Assembly (NCBI GenBank): GCA_964543195.1
Contig: CAZIXF010000030.1
Span: forward strand, 1 to 64,000
Direction: 5' to 3'
DNA: 64,000 nucleotides
Source: JAGTVG01 sp964543195
GTDB lineage: Bacteria > Bacteroidota > Bacteroidia > Cytophagales > Cyclobacteriaceae
The translations under genes were made by a program, and so were the position numbers. The notes under the pieces were generated by a model that saw only the letters and a list, made by a program, of their open reading frames with translations, was not told the origin of the DNA and did no database searches. Positions 1 through 13,800 of this stretch are shown in pieces (positions within the stretch are counted from its first letter, which is position 1; the number at the start of each line of letters is the position of its first letter).

Positions 1-539
1 TTAGGTGTTAGGGACCGGTTGGGGTGGTAACCTAACCGCTAAACCAATGAACGGATGAACGGATGAACCGATGAACGAAATGGAGGGTGGAGGATGGAGG
101 GTGGAGGATGGAGGGTGGAAGATGGAGGATGGAGGGTGGAGGGTGGAGGATGGAGGGTGGAAGGTGGAAGGTGGAAGATGGAAGATGGAGGATGGAGGAT
201 GGAGGATGGAGGGTGGAGGATGGAGGATGGAGGGTGGAGAAAGGTGAAAGGTGAAAGGTGGAGGGTTTTTGGACGGGGACCGGTTGTTTGTGGTGGAGTT
301 ATTAGCTCTTAGCTCTTAGCTCGTAGCTCGTAGCTCGTAGCTCGCAGTTTGTAGCTCGTAGCCCTAACAGCTAACACCTAACAGCTAACACCTAACAGCT
401 AACACCTAACAGCTAACACCTAACCGCTATCAGCTACACCCTAAACCCTAACCAATGAACTACTGAACGATTGAACGATTGAACGATTGAACGATTGAAC
501 CAATGAACCAATGAACGAATGAACCAGTGAACGATTGAA
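1..539. repeat. Intergenic block of four short tandem-repeat families
   Basis: There is no credible gene here. From about 80 to 250 the + strand is a purine-rich minisatellite built on GGATGGAGG/GGTGGA units. From about 298 to 362 it is TTAGCTC/GTAGCTC units. From about 363 to 440 it is CTAACACCTAACAG units. From about 450 to 538 it is GAACGATTGAAC/GAATGAAC units. The same families recur elsewhere in the window: GGATGGA at 19.6-20.0 and 21.1-21.3 kb, TAGCTC at 63.1 kb, and GAACGAATGAAC at 29.5 and 62.8 kb. The 72-codon frame across the purine repeat (GGWRMED-type peptide) is an artefact of the repeat. Confidence 0.85.
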
Positions 540-1610
540 CTATTTCACCCAGGCCGGGGGATTGAGGTTCAGGTTGTTGTTGTAGAAAGCCGGGCATGGG
601 ATCGGCTTGTGCTTCTCCTTGAGCTTTTTGAACTTCCCGACCTTGAACTGGTAGATCAGGGAGAACTCATGCGCGCCGTTGGTATTGATCCCCAGCTCGG
701 AGATGGTGAAGTCGTAACTGTAGTTGATCTCGAAATTCCAGGCGGCAAAACCGATCAGGAAGATCAGCGCATCATGGTTCAGGTAACTGTCGCCGTTGGG
801 TCCGGTAAACTGCTGGATCGGTATACCGCGGTACCAGATCCCGATATTGATCGGCTCATAATAATAATTCACACCGAAATCGAGCTGATTGAAATCCTTC
901 TGTGATTTATAAATGAATGAGGGTGCGATATGCGTGGGGCGGTCCGAGGCAAACAATCCCTGGTTCAGCGGGATCTGCACGCCGGCATGGGTGGTAAACC
1001 GCATGGGCAGCCGGTATTCATCCTGGATGAACGAGGCATTGGGCCGGCTCAGGTGCGCCACCGACATGCCGAACCATATCCGGTCGTTGTACATCAGCCC
1101 GCCGAAGTCGAAATCGAAATAACTGGTGTTCTTGAGGTTCATCAGGGCCGGGTCGATGCTCGGGGGTATTCCCGACCCGGCGCCGAACTCGATCTGGTCG
1201 CCGGCAAGCAGTTTAGCCCGGTCGATGCTTCGTATGGCATAGGCAAAACGAAGCCCCGGGCTGAGCACCCATTTGTTGCCGAAATAAAACTTATACGCAT
1301 ATACCAGTCCCACACTCGTATTGTTCAGGGCTACGGAACCCGCCTTGTCGGCCATCACGATCAGGCCGAAACCGCTGTTGAAACTGGGCTGGTTCATATC
1401 CCAACTGAACGCATGGGTCACGAAAGCCTGTGGAAGGCTGGGCCACTGGATACGGCTGTTCAGGGCTATCCGGTGCCGGAGACCTGTGCCTGCAAAGGCA
1501 GGGTTAAGATATATGGGAGAGGCATAGTACTGCGAAAACTGGGGGTCCTGTGCCTGCAGCTCCACCATAATACATATTGCGGCGATCGATATCAGTGCTC
1601 TCCTTAACAT
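540..1610 (-). CDS. PorP/SprF family type IX secretion system outer-membrane protein
   Basis: This 356-residue protein has a signal peptide (hydrophobic stretch to about residue 20, ending LQAQ) followed by the family hallmark DPQFSQYYASPIYLNPAFAG. The rest alternates short amphipathic strands, as expected for an outer-membrane beta-barrel. Family members are paired with large secreted proteins carrying a type B (gliding-motility-associated) C-terminal domain and are needed for their display, as SprF is for SprB. Here the gene lies directly downstream of exactly such a giant protein, on the same strand, about 285 bases away. ATG start with an AT-rich leader. The family assignment is firm; the specific partnership is inferred from position. 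Confidence 0.93.
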   Translation of the reverse strand: MLRRALISIAAICIMVELQAQDPQFSQYYASPIYLNPAFAGTGLRHRIALNSRIQWPSLPQAFVTHAFSWDMNQPSFNSGFGLIVMADKAGSVALNNTSVGLVYAYKFYFGNKWVLSPGLRFAYAIRSIDRAKLLAGDQIEFGAGSGIPPSIDPALMNLKNTSYFDFDFGGLMYNDRIWFGMSVAHLSRPNASFIQDEYRLPMRFTTHAGVQIPLNQGLFASDRPTHIAPSFIYKSQKDFNQLDFGVNYYYEPINIGIWYRGIPIQQFTGPNGDSYLNHDALIFLIGFAAWNFEINYSYDFTISELGINTNGAHEFSLIYQFKVGKFKKLKEKHKPIPCPAFYNNNLNLNPPAWVK

Positions 1611-1639
1611 TATCTATATATACGCTTTATTTCGAATTG

Positions 1640-1670
1640 GTAAATTAGGTAAATAAATTTTTTATTCCAA
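1640..1670 (-). promoter_or_regulatory. Possible Bacteroidota-type promoter for the porP/sprF gene
   Basis: On the minus strand TTGG at 1670-1667 and TAATTTAC at 1647-1640 are 19 bases apart. This resembles the Bacteroidota sigma-ABfr pattern TTTG-N19-21-TAnnTTTG, with one mismatch in the -33 box and two or so in the -7 box. The site is about 30 bases upstream of the ATG. The surrounding sequence is AT-rich, so chance matches are likely. Confidence 0.3.
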
Positions 1671-1682
1671 TTTTAGTTCTGT

Positions 1683-1800
1683 AATCCCACCGCCCGGAAC
1701 GTCATTGCGAGACCAGCCAAAAACGGCAACGCGGCAATCTCCTTTTAGGGGCCGCGTCCGTTATTAGGGGACTCCCACGGCTTTGCCTCGGAGTGACGTT
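1683..1800. repeat. REP-like intergenic element, copy 1
   Basis: The element contains AACGTCATTGCGAG, GCGGCAATCTCC, GGGGACTCCCACGGC and CTCGGAGTGACGTT in that order. A diverged copy in inverted orientation lies at about 19965-20150. The ends (AACGTCATT and AGTGACGTT) are near complements, so the element can fold. No reading frame is apparent. The two copies flank the giant surface-protein gene. Confidence 0.75.
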
Positions 1801-1888
1801 ACACATCACCACATCGCCACATCACCACATCGCCACATCGCATCAAATCTCAAGTCACAAATCGCAAATCGCAAATCGCAAATCGCTT
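1800..1888. repeat. CATCACCACATCGC and CAAATCGC short repeats
   Basis: From about 1802 to 1842 a CACATCGCCACATCAC-type repeat runs into AAATCTCAAGTCAC and then four CAAATCG units at about 1855-1885. It ends a few bases from the stop codon of the giant gene. The CAAATCGC family is related to the TCGCGATT repeats in the 60-64 kb array and inside two glycosyltransferase genes. Confidence 0.7.
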
Positions 1889-1895
1889 TCGCTGA

Positions 1896-4800
1896 CTATC
1901 TCACCAGCATCACATCCCCCAGCCGGGTTACCTGGCGGCCGTCGTTCAGCTTCAGGTCGAGCCGGTAGATGTACACATCCGACGGGGCCAGCTTCCCTTT
2001 ATAATATCCGTTCCAGCCTATGTTCTTGTCGAAGCTCTCGAAGAGCAGTTCGCCCCAGCGGTTGAAGATCTGCATGTGGAATTCCACCACACCCCGTTCA
2101 ACCGGGAGGAAGATATCGTTATAGGCCGGCGCACCGACTGTACCGCCGCCACCTCCACCCGGGTCAGTAGGACCATCCGGGTTCGGCGTAAACACATTCG
2201 GCGTATTCAGGTCACCGCCCTCTTCAGCCACCACGGCCTGCTCCATCAGCACCGAATCCTCACAACCTTCATCATTCACAACCCAGAGGGATATATCATA
2301 CACCCCGGTCTGGGTATAGGTGTAAATGGGCTCTTCCTCGGTCGACGTATCATCCGTAGTGCCTTCCACACCGAAATCCCATAGGAACTGCGTGGCACCA
2401 TAACTCAGGTTGGAAGTATAAACCGGCTGATCCGGTATATAGACGAGCTTGGGCCGTACGGTAAACTGCGCCACCGGCGTTTCAAATACGGTGATATACA
2501 TTTCTTTTTCTTCCCTGACCACAATACCCAGGTCGTTGGTCGCCTCGAGGCTTACCCGGTACACACCCGGATCGTAGAAGGTAAAGGTCGGGTCTTCCGC
2601 ATTCGAGAAGCCCAGGTCGTCGCCAAACTCCCAGTAATAGGAATCTTCATCGGCAAACTGCGAATTGTTGATGAAATTCACGGTAAGCGGACGGCATCCT
2701 TCGGTGATGTCGGCAGTGAAATCGACCACCGGGGTGATCGGCTCGATCACGACCGACTCGGAATGGGTATCCTCGCACGGGCCGAAGCTCACGGTAAGCA
2801 GGATCTGGTAATTACCATAGGTCTCGTAGGAGTATTCCTGAAGCTCCGGATCATCGGAGGTGCTGCCGTCGCCGAAATCCCAGCTATAATCCCACGGCCC
2901 GGCATTGGTGTTGTTTTCCAGCTCGATCGTGGTATTGGGCAGGATCTGCCGCTCCGGACTGGCCACAAAGGAAGCATTCAGCTCGGGCCATACCACCACC
3001 TCGAGCGTATCCGATTCCTGGCAGCCAAAGCGGTTCTCTGCAATATAGATCAGCTCGTAGGTCAATGCATCATCGGTCTGGTTCCTGAGCTCCCAGGTGG
3101 CAAACGGCGTGTCCACTTCTTCCTGCCGCTCGTCCACACCTTTCACACGGTAGAACCAGGTATGGGTCGACACGCCCTGCGAATTATTGCTGGCATTCAC
3201 AAACAGCGGACCACAGCCTTCATTCACATCGGCTTCCACGTCGAGCACAATATCGGAATTCACCCGAACATTATGCACCATGGACTGCTCACAGCCCGTG
3301 GCCGGATTGATACCGGTCACCGTCACCACAAAAGTCTTGGCCGATACGACAGAGCTGTTCACAAAGGTATGTGTGACCGACGTCTCCGTCGTGGTCGTGT
3401 CGCTCGCTTCGCCATCGCCCCACTGCCAGATATACTGCGTGCCGGGCATCGGGTTGTTGTTGGCAAATTCCACCGTGTACGGGTTACATCCCTCCTCAGG
3501 ATCCACGCGTGTTATGTCCAGCTGTATCGAGGGCGATACGTGGATCTCCTTGCCGGTGGTGTCGGCACAACCCAGGCTGGTTTCGGCAATGAAGAACACC
3601 TCGTAAGTCTTCACCGTATCGGAATTATTTTCAAAGGTAAATGAAGTGAACAGGTCGGACGACAGCAGGTTCATGGCCGTCTCGCCTTTTTCACGGTAGT
3701 AATAACCCGTGTTTTCGCCCTGGAGATTGCCCGTGGAGAAATTATCGAAGAACACATCCAGCGGGGCACAACCCTCGAGGTTATTCACGTTGAAATCGGC
3801 TACCGGCGTTTCTTCCACCACCACGTCGGCCACACCGGAGAAAGTACCGCTGCAAACCGGGTTGTTACCGTCTTCGATGGAAACGATCCGGTAACGGGAA
3901 GTGAATTCCGGGCTTACGTCCACGGTATAGGTATCCGAGTTGATGTCTTCCACCGTGGTGATGGTACCGCTATTGATCTCGTACTGCAGCCGGTAAGGCT
4001 GGGTGCCGGTAAACCGGAAGGTAAGCGTAGCGCTCTCGCCTTCACAGATCTGCACGCTGCTGTTGCCGCTTTCCACGCCCCCTACACTGAGATAGGCGGT
4101 CGGCAGTTCGTTCACGATCACGCGGGTTTCCCCGGAGACCGGACCGCTGCACACCGGATTATTGGAATCGGTAACGGAAATAAGGCTATATACCACCTCT
4201 CCGGCGGGAGGCGTATGACTGAGCTCAGCCGAGCTGGCATTGATCACTTCCGTGTACTGGTTACCGAGGTTATCTTCATATTCGAGGGTGAACGGTGCGT
4301 CGCCGCTAAGATCGACCAGCAGTTCCACCTCAGTACCGTCGCAGACATATAATGTGTCGGAGGTCAGTGTGGCCGTGGGCAGGTTGTTCACGGTGATCAC
4401 CACTTCGGAACTCAGATCTTCCGGTCCGCAGCCGGGCGTGTTGCTGTCCGTCACCGACACCAGGCTGTACGTGGTGGTGGTATCCGGGGAAACCGTCACC
4501 GTATGGCCGTCAGAAATACCGGTGAGTGTATGATCCGTATCCCCATCGGAGTATTCCACATCAAACGGTCCGCTACCCGTAAGGCTGAAGGCAATGTTCG
4601 TGTCATCGCCGTTACAGATGTCGGTGGTGCCCAAGATCGATGCCGTGGGCAGCGCGTTTACATCCACGGTAGCCGAGCCGGTCACGTTGCCGTTGGCCAC
4701 GGTGCCGATACAGACAATGGGACTGCCGAAGTCGCGTACATCGACCAGTTCATAGACCGTGGTGCCCACTTCCGGAACCAACTCGAGCTCATGAATCGTG

Positions 4801-7800
4801 GGTGTACCGTTTTTCTCAATACTGGGGATCAGGAATTTGGAAACACCTCCGTCATCGGTATACCGTACATCCCATGGTCCCGTGCCGGTCAGTTCGATCT
4901 CCAGCGTTACCGTATCGTTTTCACAAATGGTATTATCACCCGAAATATGAGCCGTGGGATAGTCATATACCGTTACCTCGACGGGAGAACCGAAAGTATT
5001 GGGTTCACAACCCGTAAAGCCGTTGTCAACCACATCGGTCAGCTCATAAATTGTGGATATCAGCGGATTATATGTTTTCGTATCCCCATCCGATATGTCG
5101 GTCAGCGTTTCAGGCGTTCCGTTTACTTCAATAGTCACGTCGAAGGGGCCCACGCCGCCATCGAGATTGAATTTTATAACCACATCATCACCGGCACAGA
5201 CCTCATCCTTGGTCGTGCTGATATAGGCCGTAAGCTCCGGTGATACATTGACTATGAAATCGCCGGCAGCAGAAACCGGGTTGCCTGAGACGCTGCATCC
5301 GTTGGCATCTTCAATATAGGTGATCCTGTAAACCGTAGTACCGGTAACATCCGGAGTCACTTTGACTATATCCCCTGAATTCAGGTTATTCACCTCGGTG
5401 ATATTGCCGCTGGTGCTCGAGCTGTACCGTATGGTAAACGGACCGGTGCCCTGGGTTAATGTTACCGGCATATCGGCGGAATTACCCAGACAAATATCTT
5501 CGGATCCGGAAATATCCACCATGGGTAACGGATTAACCGTAATGTCCACATCGATAGGTGATCCGGCACACCCGTCAAAATAGGGAGTGATGGTATAGGT
5601 GGCTGTCTCGGGCACACTTGATGAAGTGCCCAGCGTAGTATTTACCGTAGTGCCATCGGTCAGGCCGGTAACCGGAGTGGTGTACCCGGTAATTTCCGGT
5701 GGAGCCGTAACCACATAATCGAAGGTGACATTGGCTGTTGGGGTAGTATTGGTGGTCAATGTGAAATCGGTCGCTCCCCCGTCACATATCGACTGGGCAA
5801 GGGTTGTACTCACCACATCGGGCACAGGATTCACAGTGACCACCACATCCAGAGGAGTACCGGTACAACCGGCCCCGCCGGAGGCATCATCAGCCTTCGG
5901 GGTAAAGGTATAGGTTACCGTCTGAGGCTCGCTTGTATTATTCTGTATCTGGTCCGCCAGCACGAATCCATCGGCCACATCATTGCCGGATGCCGTAAAT
6001 CCGGTCACATCGCCTGCACCACCCGAAGCCACGGCCGTGAAATCAAAGGTGATCACACCGCTTGAAGGGTTGGTGGGTGAAGTAATGGTGATATTGGTAA
6101 TATCGTCCGAGCAAATGGTCTCGGAGGCGGGTGTGGCCACCGCTACAGGAGAAGGTTCCACATCTACATTCACGCTCACGGTAGATCCGTCAGAACAGGT
6201 ACCGTATTCCGGGGTTACCGTATAGGTGACGGTGATCACATCGTTGCTGCTGTTTACCAGATCTCCACTGATAGTCAGTGGGTAAGACTGGTCAGACAGA
6301 TCCGCTGCGGCCGAACCGGAAAGATTGGCATCATCGGTAGAGGTGACCACCAGATCGAACAACCTGCCGGGATTATTTGTATGGTCGGTAACGGCGGTGA
6401 TATCGATCGAAACATTATCGCCGTTGCATATCACCGGCGTGGTGGTGGTAATGTCCGCGGCCGGAGTGGGTTCCACATCGATATCAATGCTTACGGGTGT
6501 GCCATCCGCGCAACTACCATATTTCGGCGTAACGGTATACGTAACCGTAATCACCTGATTGCTGCTGTTGATCAGGGTGCCGCTGATATTTAACGGGTAC
6601 GACTGGTTATTCAGGTCGACAGAAGCCGTGCCGGAAAGATTGGCATCATCGGTACTGCTCACGACCAGGTCAAACAAGCGGTTGGAATTGTTGGTATGAT
6701 TGGTAAGAGCAGTGATATCAATATTCACATTCTCCGTATTACACACCACCGGTGTGGTGGTAGTGATATCCGCGGCGGGTGTGGGTTCTACATCCACGGT
6801 TACACTTACCGGCGTTCCACTGGCACATCCGCTGTACTTGGGCGTGACGGTAAAGGTAACGGTGATCACATCATTGCTGCTGTTGATCAGATCTCCGCTG
6901 ATATTCAAGGGATAGCTCTGATCCGTGAGATCGGCAAAGGCGGAACCGGCCAGGTTGGCATCATCCGTAGATGTTACCGTCAGGTCAAACAAATGGTTGG
7001 GATTGTTAGTATGACTGGAGACCGCGGTAATATCGATATTTACATTGTCACCATTGCATATCACAGGCGTTGACGTCGTAATGTTCGCCGCAGGTGTCGG
7101 TTCCACATCCACGGTCAGATTCACCGGCGCACCATCGGCACACGATCCGTATTTCGGAGTTACGGTATAGGTAACGGTTATCACCTGATCGCTGCTGTTG
7201 ATCAGGTCGCCGCTTATGGTATGCGGATAACTCTGGTCCGTCAGATCCACAGAGGCGGATCCCGATAAATTAGCATCATCGGTAGAGGTGACCACCAGGT
7301 CGAATAATCTGTTCGAATTATTGGTATGCGTCGATATCGCGGTAATATCGATATCCACATTATCTCCGTCACATACTACCGGAGTAGTAGTAATTATGTT
7401 CGCCGCAGGCGTTGGTTCCACATCGATAGTAATATCCACCGGATTTCCATCGGCACAGGTACCATACTTCGGTGTTACGGTATAGGTCACCGTGATCACC
7501 TGATCACTGCTGTTAGTCAATGTACCACTGATATTCAATGGATAGGACTGGTCGGCCAGATCAACGGAAGCAGTACCGCCAAGATTGGCATCATCGGTGG
7601 ACGTAACCGTCAGATCGAACTGGCGGTTCGCATTGTTGGTATGGTCCGTAGTAGCGGTAATGTCGATATTCACATTATCGCCGTTACAAACGACCGGTGT
7701 GGTTGTGGTAATATCCGCAGCAGGCGTGGGTTCGACATCCACGGTCAGGCTCACGTCCGGGCCATCGGCGCAACTGCCGTATTTTGGTGTTACCGTATAT

Positions 7801-10800
7801 GTAACCGTGATCACCTGGTCGCTGCTGTTGGTCAATTCACCACTGATAGTATATGGATAATTCTGGTTGGTAAGATCCAGAGAGGCTACACCACCTAGAT
7901 TAGCATCATCCGTACTGGTTACCACCAGGTCGAAACTCCGGTCAGCATTATTCGTATGACCGGTGATTGCATTGATATCAATGTCGACATTATCTCCGTT
8001 ACATACCACGGGAGTAGTTGTGGTAATGTTTGCCTGCGGTGTGGGTTCCACCACAACATCAATAATGACAGGGGTTCCGTCAGAACATCCCGCAAGCTTC
8101 GGAGTGAAGGTAAAGGTTACGGTAATTACTGATGTGCTGTTATTAACGAGCGTTCCGTTCACATTCCCGGGGAAAGTCTGCCCGGTCAGATCCACATAGG
8201 CCGTTCCCCCGGTATTCGGATCATCGGTACTACTCACTGCCAGATCCCAGGTAAGATCGGCAGAATTGACCGGATTTGTTGGGGAGGAAACGTCGATGTT
8301 AACATTACCTCCGTCACAAATCGTGGATGAAGTAGTAAGATTTGCGCTCAAGCGTGGTGTGGGTTCTACAATTACATTGATCACCTGGCTGGTGCCATCG
8401 GCACAACCTGCCAGTTTCGGCGTGAACGTAAAGGTTACCGTAATATCGTTGTCGCTGCTGTTGGTCAGCGTGCCCGCCACATTGCCCGGGAAGCTCTGAC
8501 CGGTAAGATCGGCATAAGCCGTGCCGCCCGTAGCCGGATCGTCCGTGCTGCTCACTACAAGGTCCCAGGTCAGATCCGCCGGCGTGCTCGGCGTGGTCGT
8601 GCTTGTAAGGTCGATGTCCACATTACCTCCTTCACAGATCGTAGCCGCCGTATTCAGCGTGGCCGTCATCGATGGTGTGGGTTCTACCACTACATCCACC
8701 GTCACCGGCGTGCCGTCGGCGCAGCCTGCCAGCTTAGGCGTGAACGTAAATGTAACCGTAATATCGTCGTTACTGCTGTTGGTCAGCGTGCCCGACACAT
8801 TGCCCGGAAAGCTCTGTCCGGTAAGATCGGAATATGCCGTGCCGCCCGTGGCAGGATCGTCGGTGCTGGTCACCACAAGGTCCCAGGTCAGATCTCCCGG
8901 CGTGCTCGGCACAGTAGGACTGGCAAGGTCGATGTCCACATTACCTCCTTCACAGATCGTCGAGGCCGTATTCAGTGTGGCCGTCATCGTTGGCGTGGGC
9001 TCTACCGTCACATCCACCGTCACCGGCGTGCCGTCGGCGCAGCCTGCCAGCTTCGGTGTGAAGGTGAAGGTTACCGTAATATCGTTGTCGCTGCTGTTGG
9101 TCAGCGTGCCCGACACATTGCCCGGGAAGCTTTGTCCATTCAGGTCGCTGTAGGCAGTGCCACCCGTGGCAGGATCGTCGGTGCTGCTCACCACAAGGTC
9201 CCAAGTAAGATCTCCCGGCGTGCTCGGCACAGTAGGACTGGCAAGGTCGATGTCCACATTACCTCCTTCACAGATCGTCGAGGCCGTATTCAGCGTTGCC
9301 GTCATCGCCGGCGTGGGCTCTACCGTCACATCCACCGTGACCGGCGTACCGTCGGCACAACCCGCCAGTTTTGGTGTGAACGTAAACGTAACCGTAATAT
9401 CATCGTTACTGCTGTTGGTCAGCGTGCCCGACACATTGCTCGGGAAGCTTTGTCCACTCAGGTCGCTGTAGGCCGTGCCGCCCGTGGCAGGATCGTCGGT
9501 GCTGGTCACCGTCAGATCCCAGGTCAGGTCGGCCGGATCGCTGGGGGTGGTCGGACTGGCAAGGTCGATGTCCACATTACCTCCTTCACAGATCGTCGAG
9601 GCCGTATTCAAAGTGGCCGTCATCACCGGCGTGGGTTCTACCACTACATCCACCGTCACCGGCGTGCCGTCGGCGCAGCCCGCCAGCTTCGGCGTGAACG
9701 TGAAGGTTACCGTAATATCGTCGTTGCTGTTGTTGATCAGCGTGCCCGCCACATTGCCCGGGAAGGGCTGCCCCGTAAGATTGGCATAGGCCGTGCCATC
9801 TGTATTCGGATCATCGGTGCTGCTCACCACAAGGTCCCAGGTCAGGTCACCCGGCGTGCTTGGCACGGTCGGACTGGCAAGGTCGATGTCCACATTATCG
9901 CCGTTACATATCGTTGCCGCCGTATTCAGCGTGGCCGTCATCACCGGCGTGGGCTCTACCGTCACATCCACCGTCACCGGTGTGCCGTCGGCACAACCCG
10001 CCAGCTTCGGCGTGAACGTAAACGTAACCGTAATATCGTCGTTGCTGTTGTTGATCAGCGTGCCCGCCACATTGCCCGGGAAGCTTTGTCCACTCAGGTC
10101 GCTGTAGGCCGTGCCGCCCGTGGCAGGATCGTCCGTGCTGCTCACCACAAGGTCCCAGGTAAGATCCGCCGGATCGCTGGGGGTGGTCGGACTGGCCAGG
10201 TCGATGTCCACGTTGCCGCCATCGCAGATCGTGGCCGCCGTATTCAGCGTGGCCGTCATCACCGGCGTGGGTTCTACCACCACATCCACCGTCACCGGCG
10301 TGCCGTCGGCGCAGCCCGCCAACTTCGGCGTGAACGTGAAGGTTACCGTAATATCGTCGTCGCTGCTGTTGGTCAGCGTGCCGTTTATATTGCCCGGGAA
10401 GCTTTGTCCACTCAGGTCGCTGTAAGCCGTACCGCCCGTGGACGGATCGTCCGTGCTGCTCACCACAAGGTCCCAGGTCAGATCCGCCGGATCGCTGGGG
10501 GTGGTCGGACTGGCCAGGTCGATGTCCACATTACCTCCCTCACAGATCGTCGAGGCCGTATTCAGTGTGGCCGTCATCACCGGCGTGGGTTCTACCACTA
10601 CATCCACCGTGACCGGCGTGCCGTCGGCGCAGCCCGCCAGCTTGGGCGTGAACGTGAAGGTTACCGTAATATCGTCGTCGCTGTTGTTGATCAGCGTACC
10701 CGCCACATTGCCCGGGAAGCTCTGCCCCGTAAGATTGGCATAGGCCGTGCCGTCTGTATTCGGATCGTCGGTGCTGGTCACCACAAGGTCCCAGGTCAGG

Positions 10801-13800
10801 TCACCCGGCGTACTTGGCACGGTCGGACTGGCCAGGTCGATGTCCACGTTGCCGCCATCGCAGATCGTGGCTGCCGTATTCAGCGTGGCCGTCATCACCG
10901 GCGTGGGCTCTACCACCACATCCACCGTCACCGGCGTGCCGTCGGCGCAGCCCGCCAGCTTCGGCGTGAACGTGAAGGTAACCGTAATATCGTCGTCGCT
11001 GTTGTTGATCAGCGTGCCCGCCACATTGCCCGGGAAGCTCTGCCCCGTAAGATTGGCATAGGCCGTACCGCCCGTGGCAGGATCATCCGTGCTGGTCACC
11101 GTCAGATCCCAGGTCAGGTCACCCGGTGTGCTTGGTGTTGTCGGACTGGTCAGGTCGATGTCCACGTTGCCGCCATTACAAACAGTCGCCGAGGTATTCA
11201 GGAAAGCATTCATCACCGGTGTGGGCTCTACGATCACATTTACATCCACGGGAGTTCCATCATCACATCCGTCGTATTTGGGCGTAAATGTGAAGGTCAC
11301 GGTAATATCGTTATTACTGCTGTTGGTCAGCGTACCCGTTACATTCCCGGGGAAGGACTGGCCGGTAAGGTCGGTGAAAGCGGTTCCTCCGGTACTCCCC
11401 AGATCCGAGCTACTGACCGAGACATCCCAGCTCAGATCGCCCGGCGTGGAAGGTATCGTAGGCGTGGTGACATCGATATCCACATTGTCGCCGTTACACA
11501 TGGCGGCCGGAGAATTCAGGGTAGTCGTCACCACCGGGTCGGGTTCGACATCCACATTTACCGAGACAGGCGTACCGTCGCTGCAACCCGAATATTTCGG
11601 AGTAACCGTATAGGTAACGGTGATCACCTGGTTACTGCTGTTGGTCAGCGTGCCGGTAATGGAGTGCGGGTACGACTGGTTTGACAAGTTAACCGAAGCG
11701 GTACCACTTAGGTTGGCATCGTCGGTGGAGGTCACTGCCAGGTCGAACATCCTGTCGGAATTGTTGGTATGATCCGACGCGGCGGAAATGGTGACGAACA
11801 CATTTTCGCCTTCACAGATCAGCGGTGTGGTAGTGGAAATATCGGCGGCAGGAGACGGCTCCACTTCCACATTGATCGTTTCGGAGGTCCCGTCGGGACA
11901 TCCCGCATATTTGGGAGTAAAGGTAAAGGATACAATAATGACATCCGAACTGGTGTTTACCAGGGTGCCGTTCACATTGCCCGGGAAGGGCTCTCCTGTC
12001 AGGCCGGCAAATGCCGTGCCGGCGGTATTGCCGGGATCGGAACTGCTCACGGTAAGGTCCCAGGTAAGGTCGGCCGGGGTGGTCGGCACGGTAGGCGTAG
12101 TTACGTCGATATCCACGGTGCCGCCGTCGCATAGTACAGCGGATGTGTTCATCGTGGCATCGAGCGAGGGAACCGGTTCCGCGGTAACCTGCATATCATC
12201 GGTGGGTGCTACGCATCCCGTTACCGCATCGGTAACCTCCAACTGATACGTTCTTGACACGGTGATATCACTGGTATTATTAATGCTTACTTCGGGGTTG
12301 GCCAGGGTATTATCATCCAGGTCGGTCGAGGGAGACCATGAATAGATATAGCTTCCCGATCCGCCGGTTGCCGAGGGAGAACCCCCGATAAGATCGGCGC
12401 CGTTGCTGCAGACCGTAAGATCCGGTCCGGCATCGGCTGCCGGTTCAGTATATACGGTAATATTCTTAACAGCCGGACCTGCCGTACATCCCTGGTCGGT
12501 AACTTCCACGGAAAGGGTGCCTGTCCATACATTGGGCCCGAAATCAAGCACTGCAATATCATCAAAGGTGGTCATGGCCGGTTCGTTGCCGTCGATCGGA
12601 TCGAGGGTCCAGCTATAGGTTGGCGTGCCGGGACTGGTGACGAACACCCTGTATGTTTTTGACGTCTCGTTCACACATACATCTTCATCACCGGTGAAAT
12701 CGTCGATGGTGGGCCCTTCTTTTGCGGTGGCCGTAGCCGAATTATCCCAGCCGCTGGCACAACCTGTGCTGCTGTTCCTTGTCCTCACATGCACGGTAAT
12801 GGATCCCGGAGCGGTGATCACGCTGGTATTGTATTCATACGGATCAAAACCATCGGAGCCGTGTACGGTAGCGCCGGCGTCTTCCGAGAAATCCACCACA
12901 TTGCCGTTGGCTCCCACATCTCCCGTCATCAGCACACTGCCGTCACCACAGCGTTCGCCGTCGGTGATGGTGGCCGGGTCGGGAATAAAATACGCGGTGG
13001 CCTGCGCCGAGTTTGTCCAGGGGCTCACACAACCGGTAGAGCTGTTCCGGCTGCGAACGTGAACGGTAATGCTGGTCCCCTCGGGAATGCTGGAAGTCGA
13101 ATATTCATAGGGCGAAGTACCGTCGGTGCCGAACACGGTCGATCCGCCGTCTTCCGAGAAATCCACGAAATCACCGCCTGCACCCACGTTGCCTGTCATG
13201 GTTACCGCTCCCGTACCGCAACGGCTGTTATCCGAGATCGTGGCATCAGCCGGATTGGGATTGACCGTAAGAACGGCTTCATTGGAAAAGTTTTCACAGG
13301 ATCCCGTCGTGGTCAGGCTCACCCTGTACTCGTAGCCGTCGTATCCTGCAGCCACGGTGGTGATGTCGAGCCGGGTGGTAGTTGCCCCGCTGTATGTTAC
13401 ACCGCTGAAGGTGCCGTCGGTTACATCAGCCCAGGTTGAGCCACCGTCGGTGCTTTCCTGCCATTGGTAAGCCAGGCCCGGACCGCTGGCGGTAACCTCA
13501 AAGAAGGTGTCGCCGAGCTCACATATCACATCATCAACAGGATGGGTCGTGATGGTGGCATACTCGTTAACGGTAAGTATGGCCGCACTGGAATAATTCA
13601 CACAGGAACCGGTAGTCGTCAGTTCCACCCTGTACTGGTAATTGTTATTGGCCAGGGGAACGTTGGTTATGTCGAGCACATCGGTGGTGGTGCCGGCATA
13701 CGTTTCACCGTTGGGTCCCGCCCCGTCGGAAAGGTCGTTCCAGGAAGTACCGTTATCATCGCTGTACTGCCACTGGTAGGTCAGGCCGGGGCCGGAAGCG

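Noticed and set aside
94..312. Frames reading GGWRMED and SILHPPS-type peptides in purine minisatellites (also at 19.6-20.0 and 21.0-21.4 kb)
   Set aside because: They are translations of simple repeats with no start context or conserved domain.
930..1607. 225-codon + strand frame antisense to the porP/sprF gene
   Set aside because: The minus-strand frame has a signal peptide and clear family motifs; this one has none and mirrors its codon bias.
9132..11684. Open + strand frame of 850 codons antisense to the giant gene
   Set aside because: It follows the 318-bp period of the coding repeats and gives an Arg/His-rich repetitive peptide with no motifs, so it is a by-product of the repeats on the other strand.
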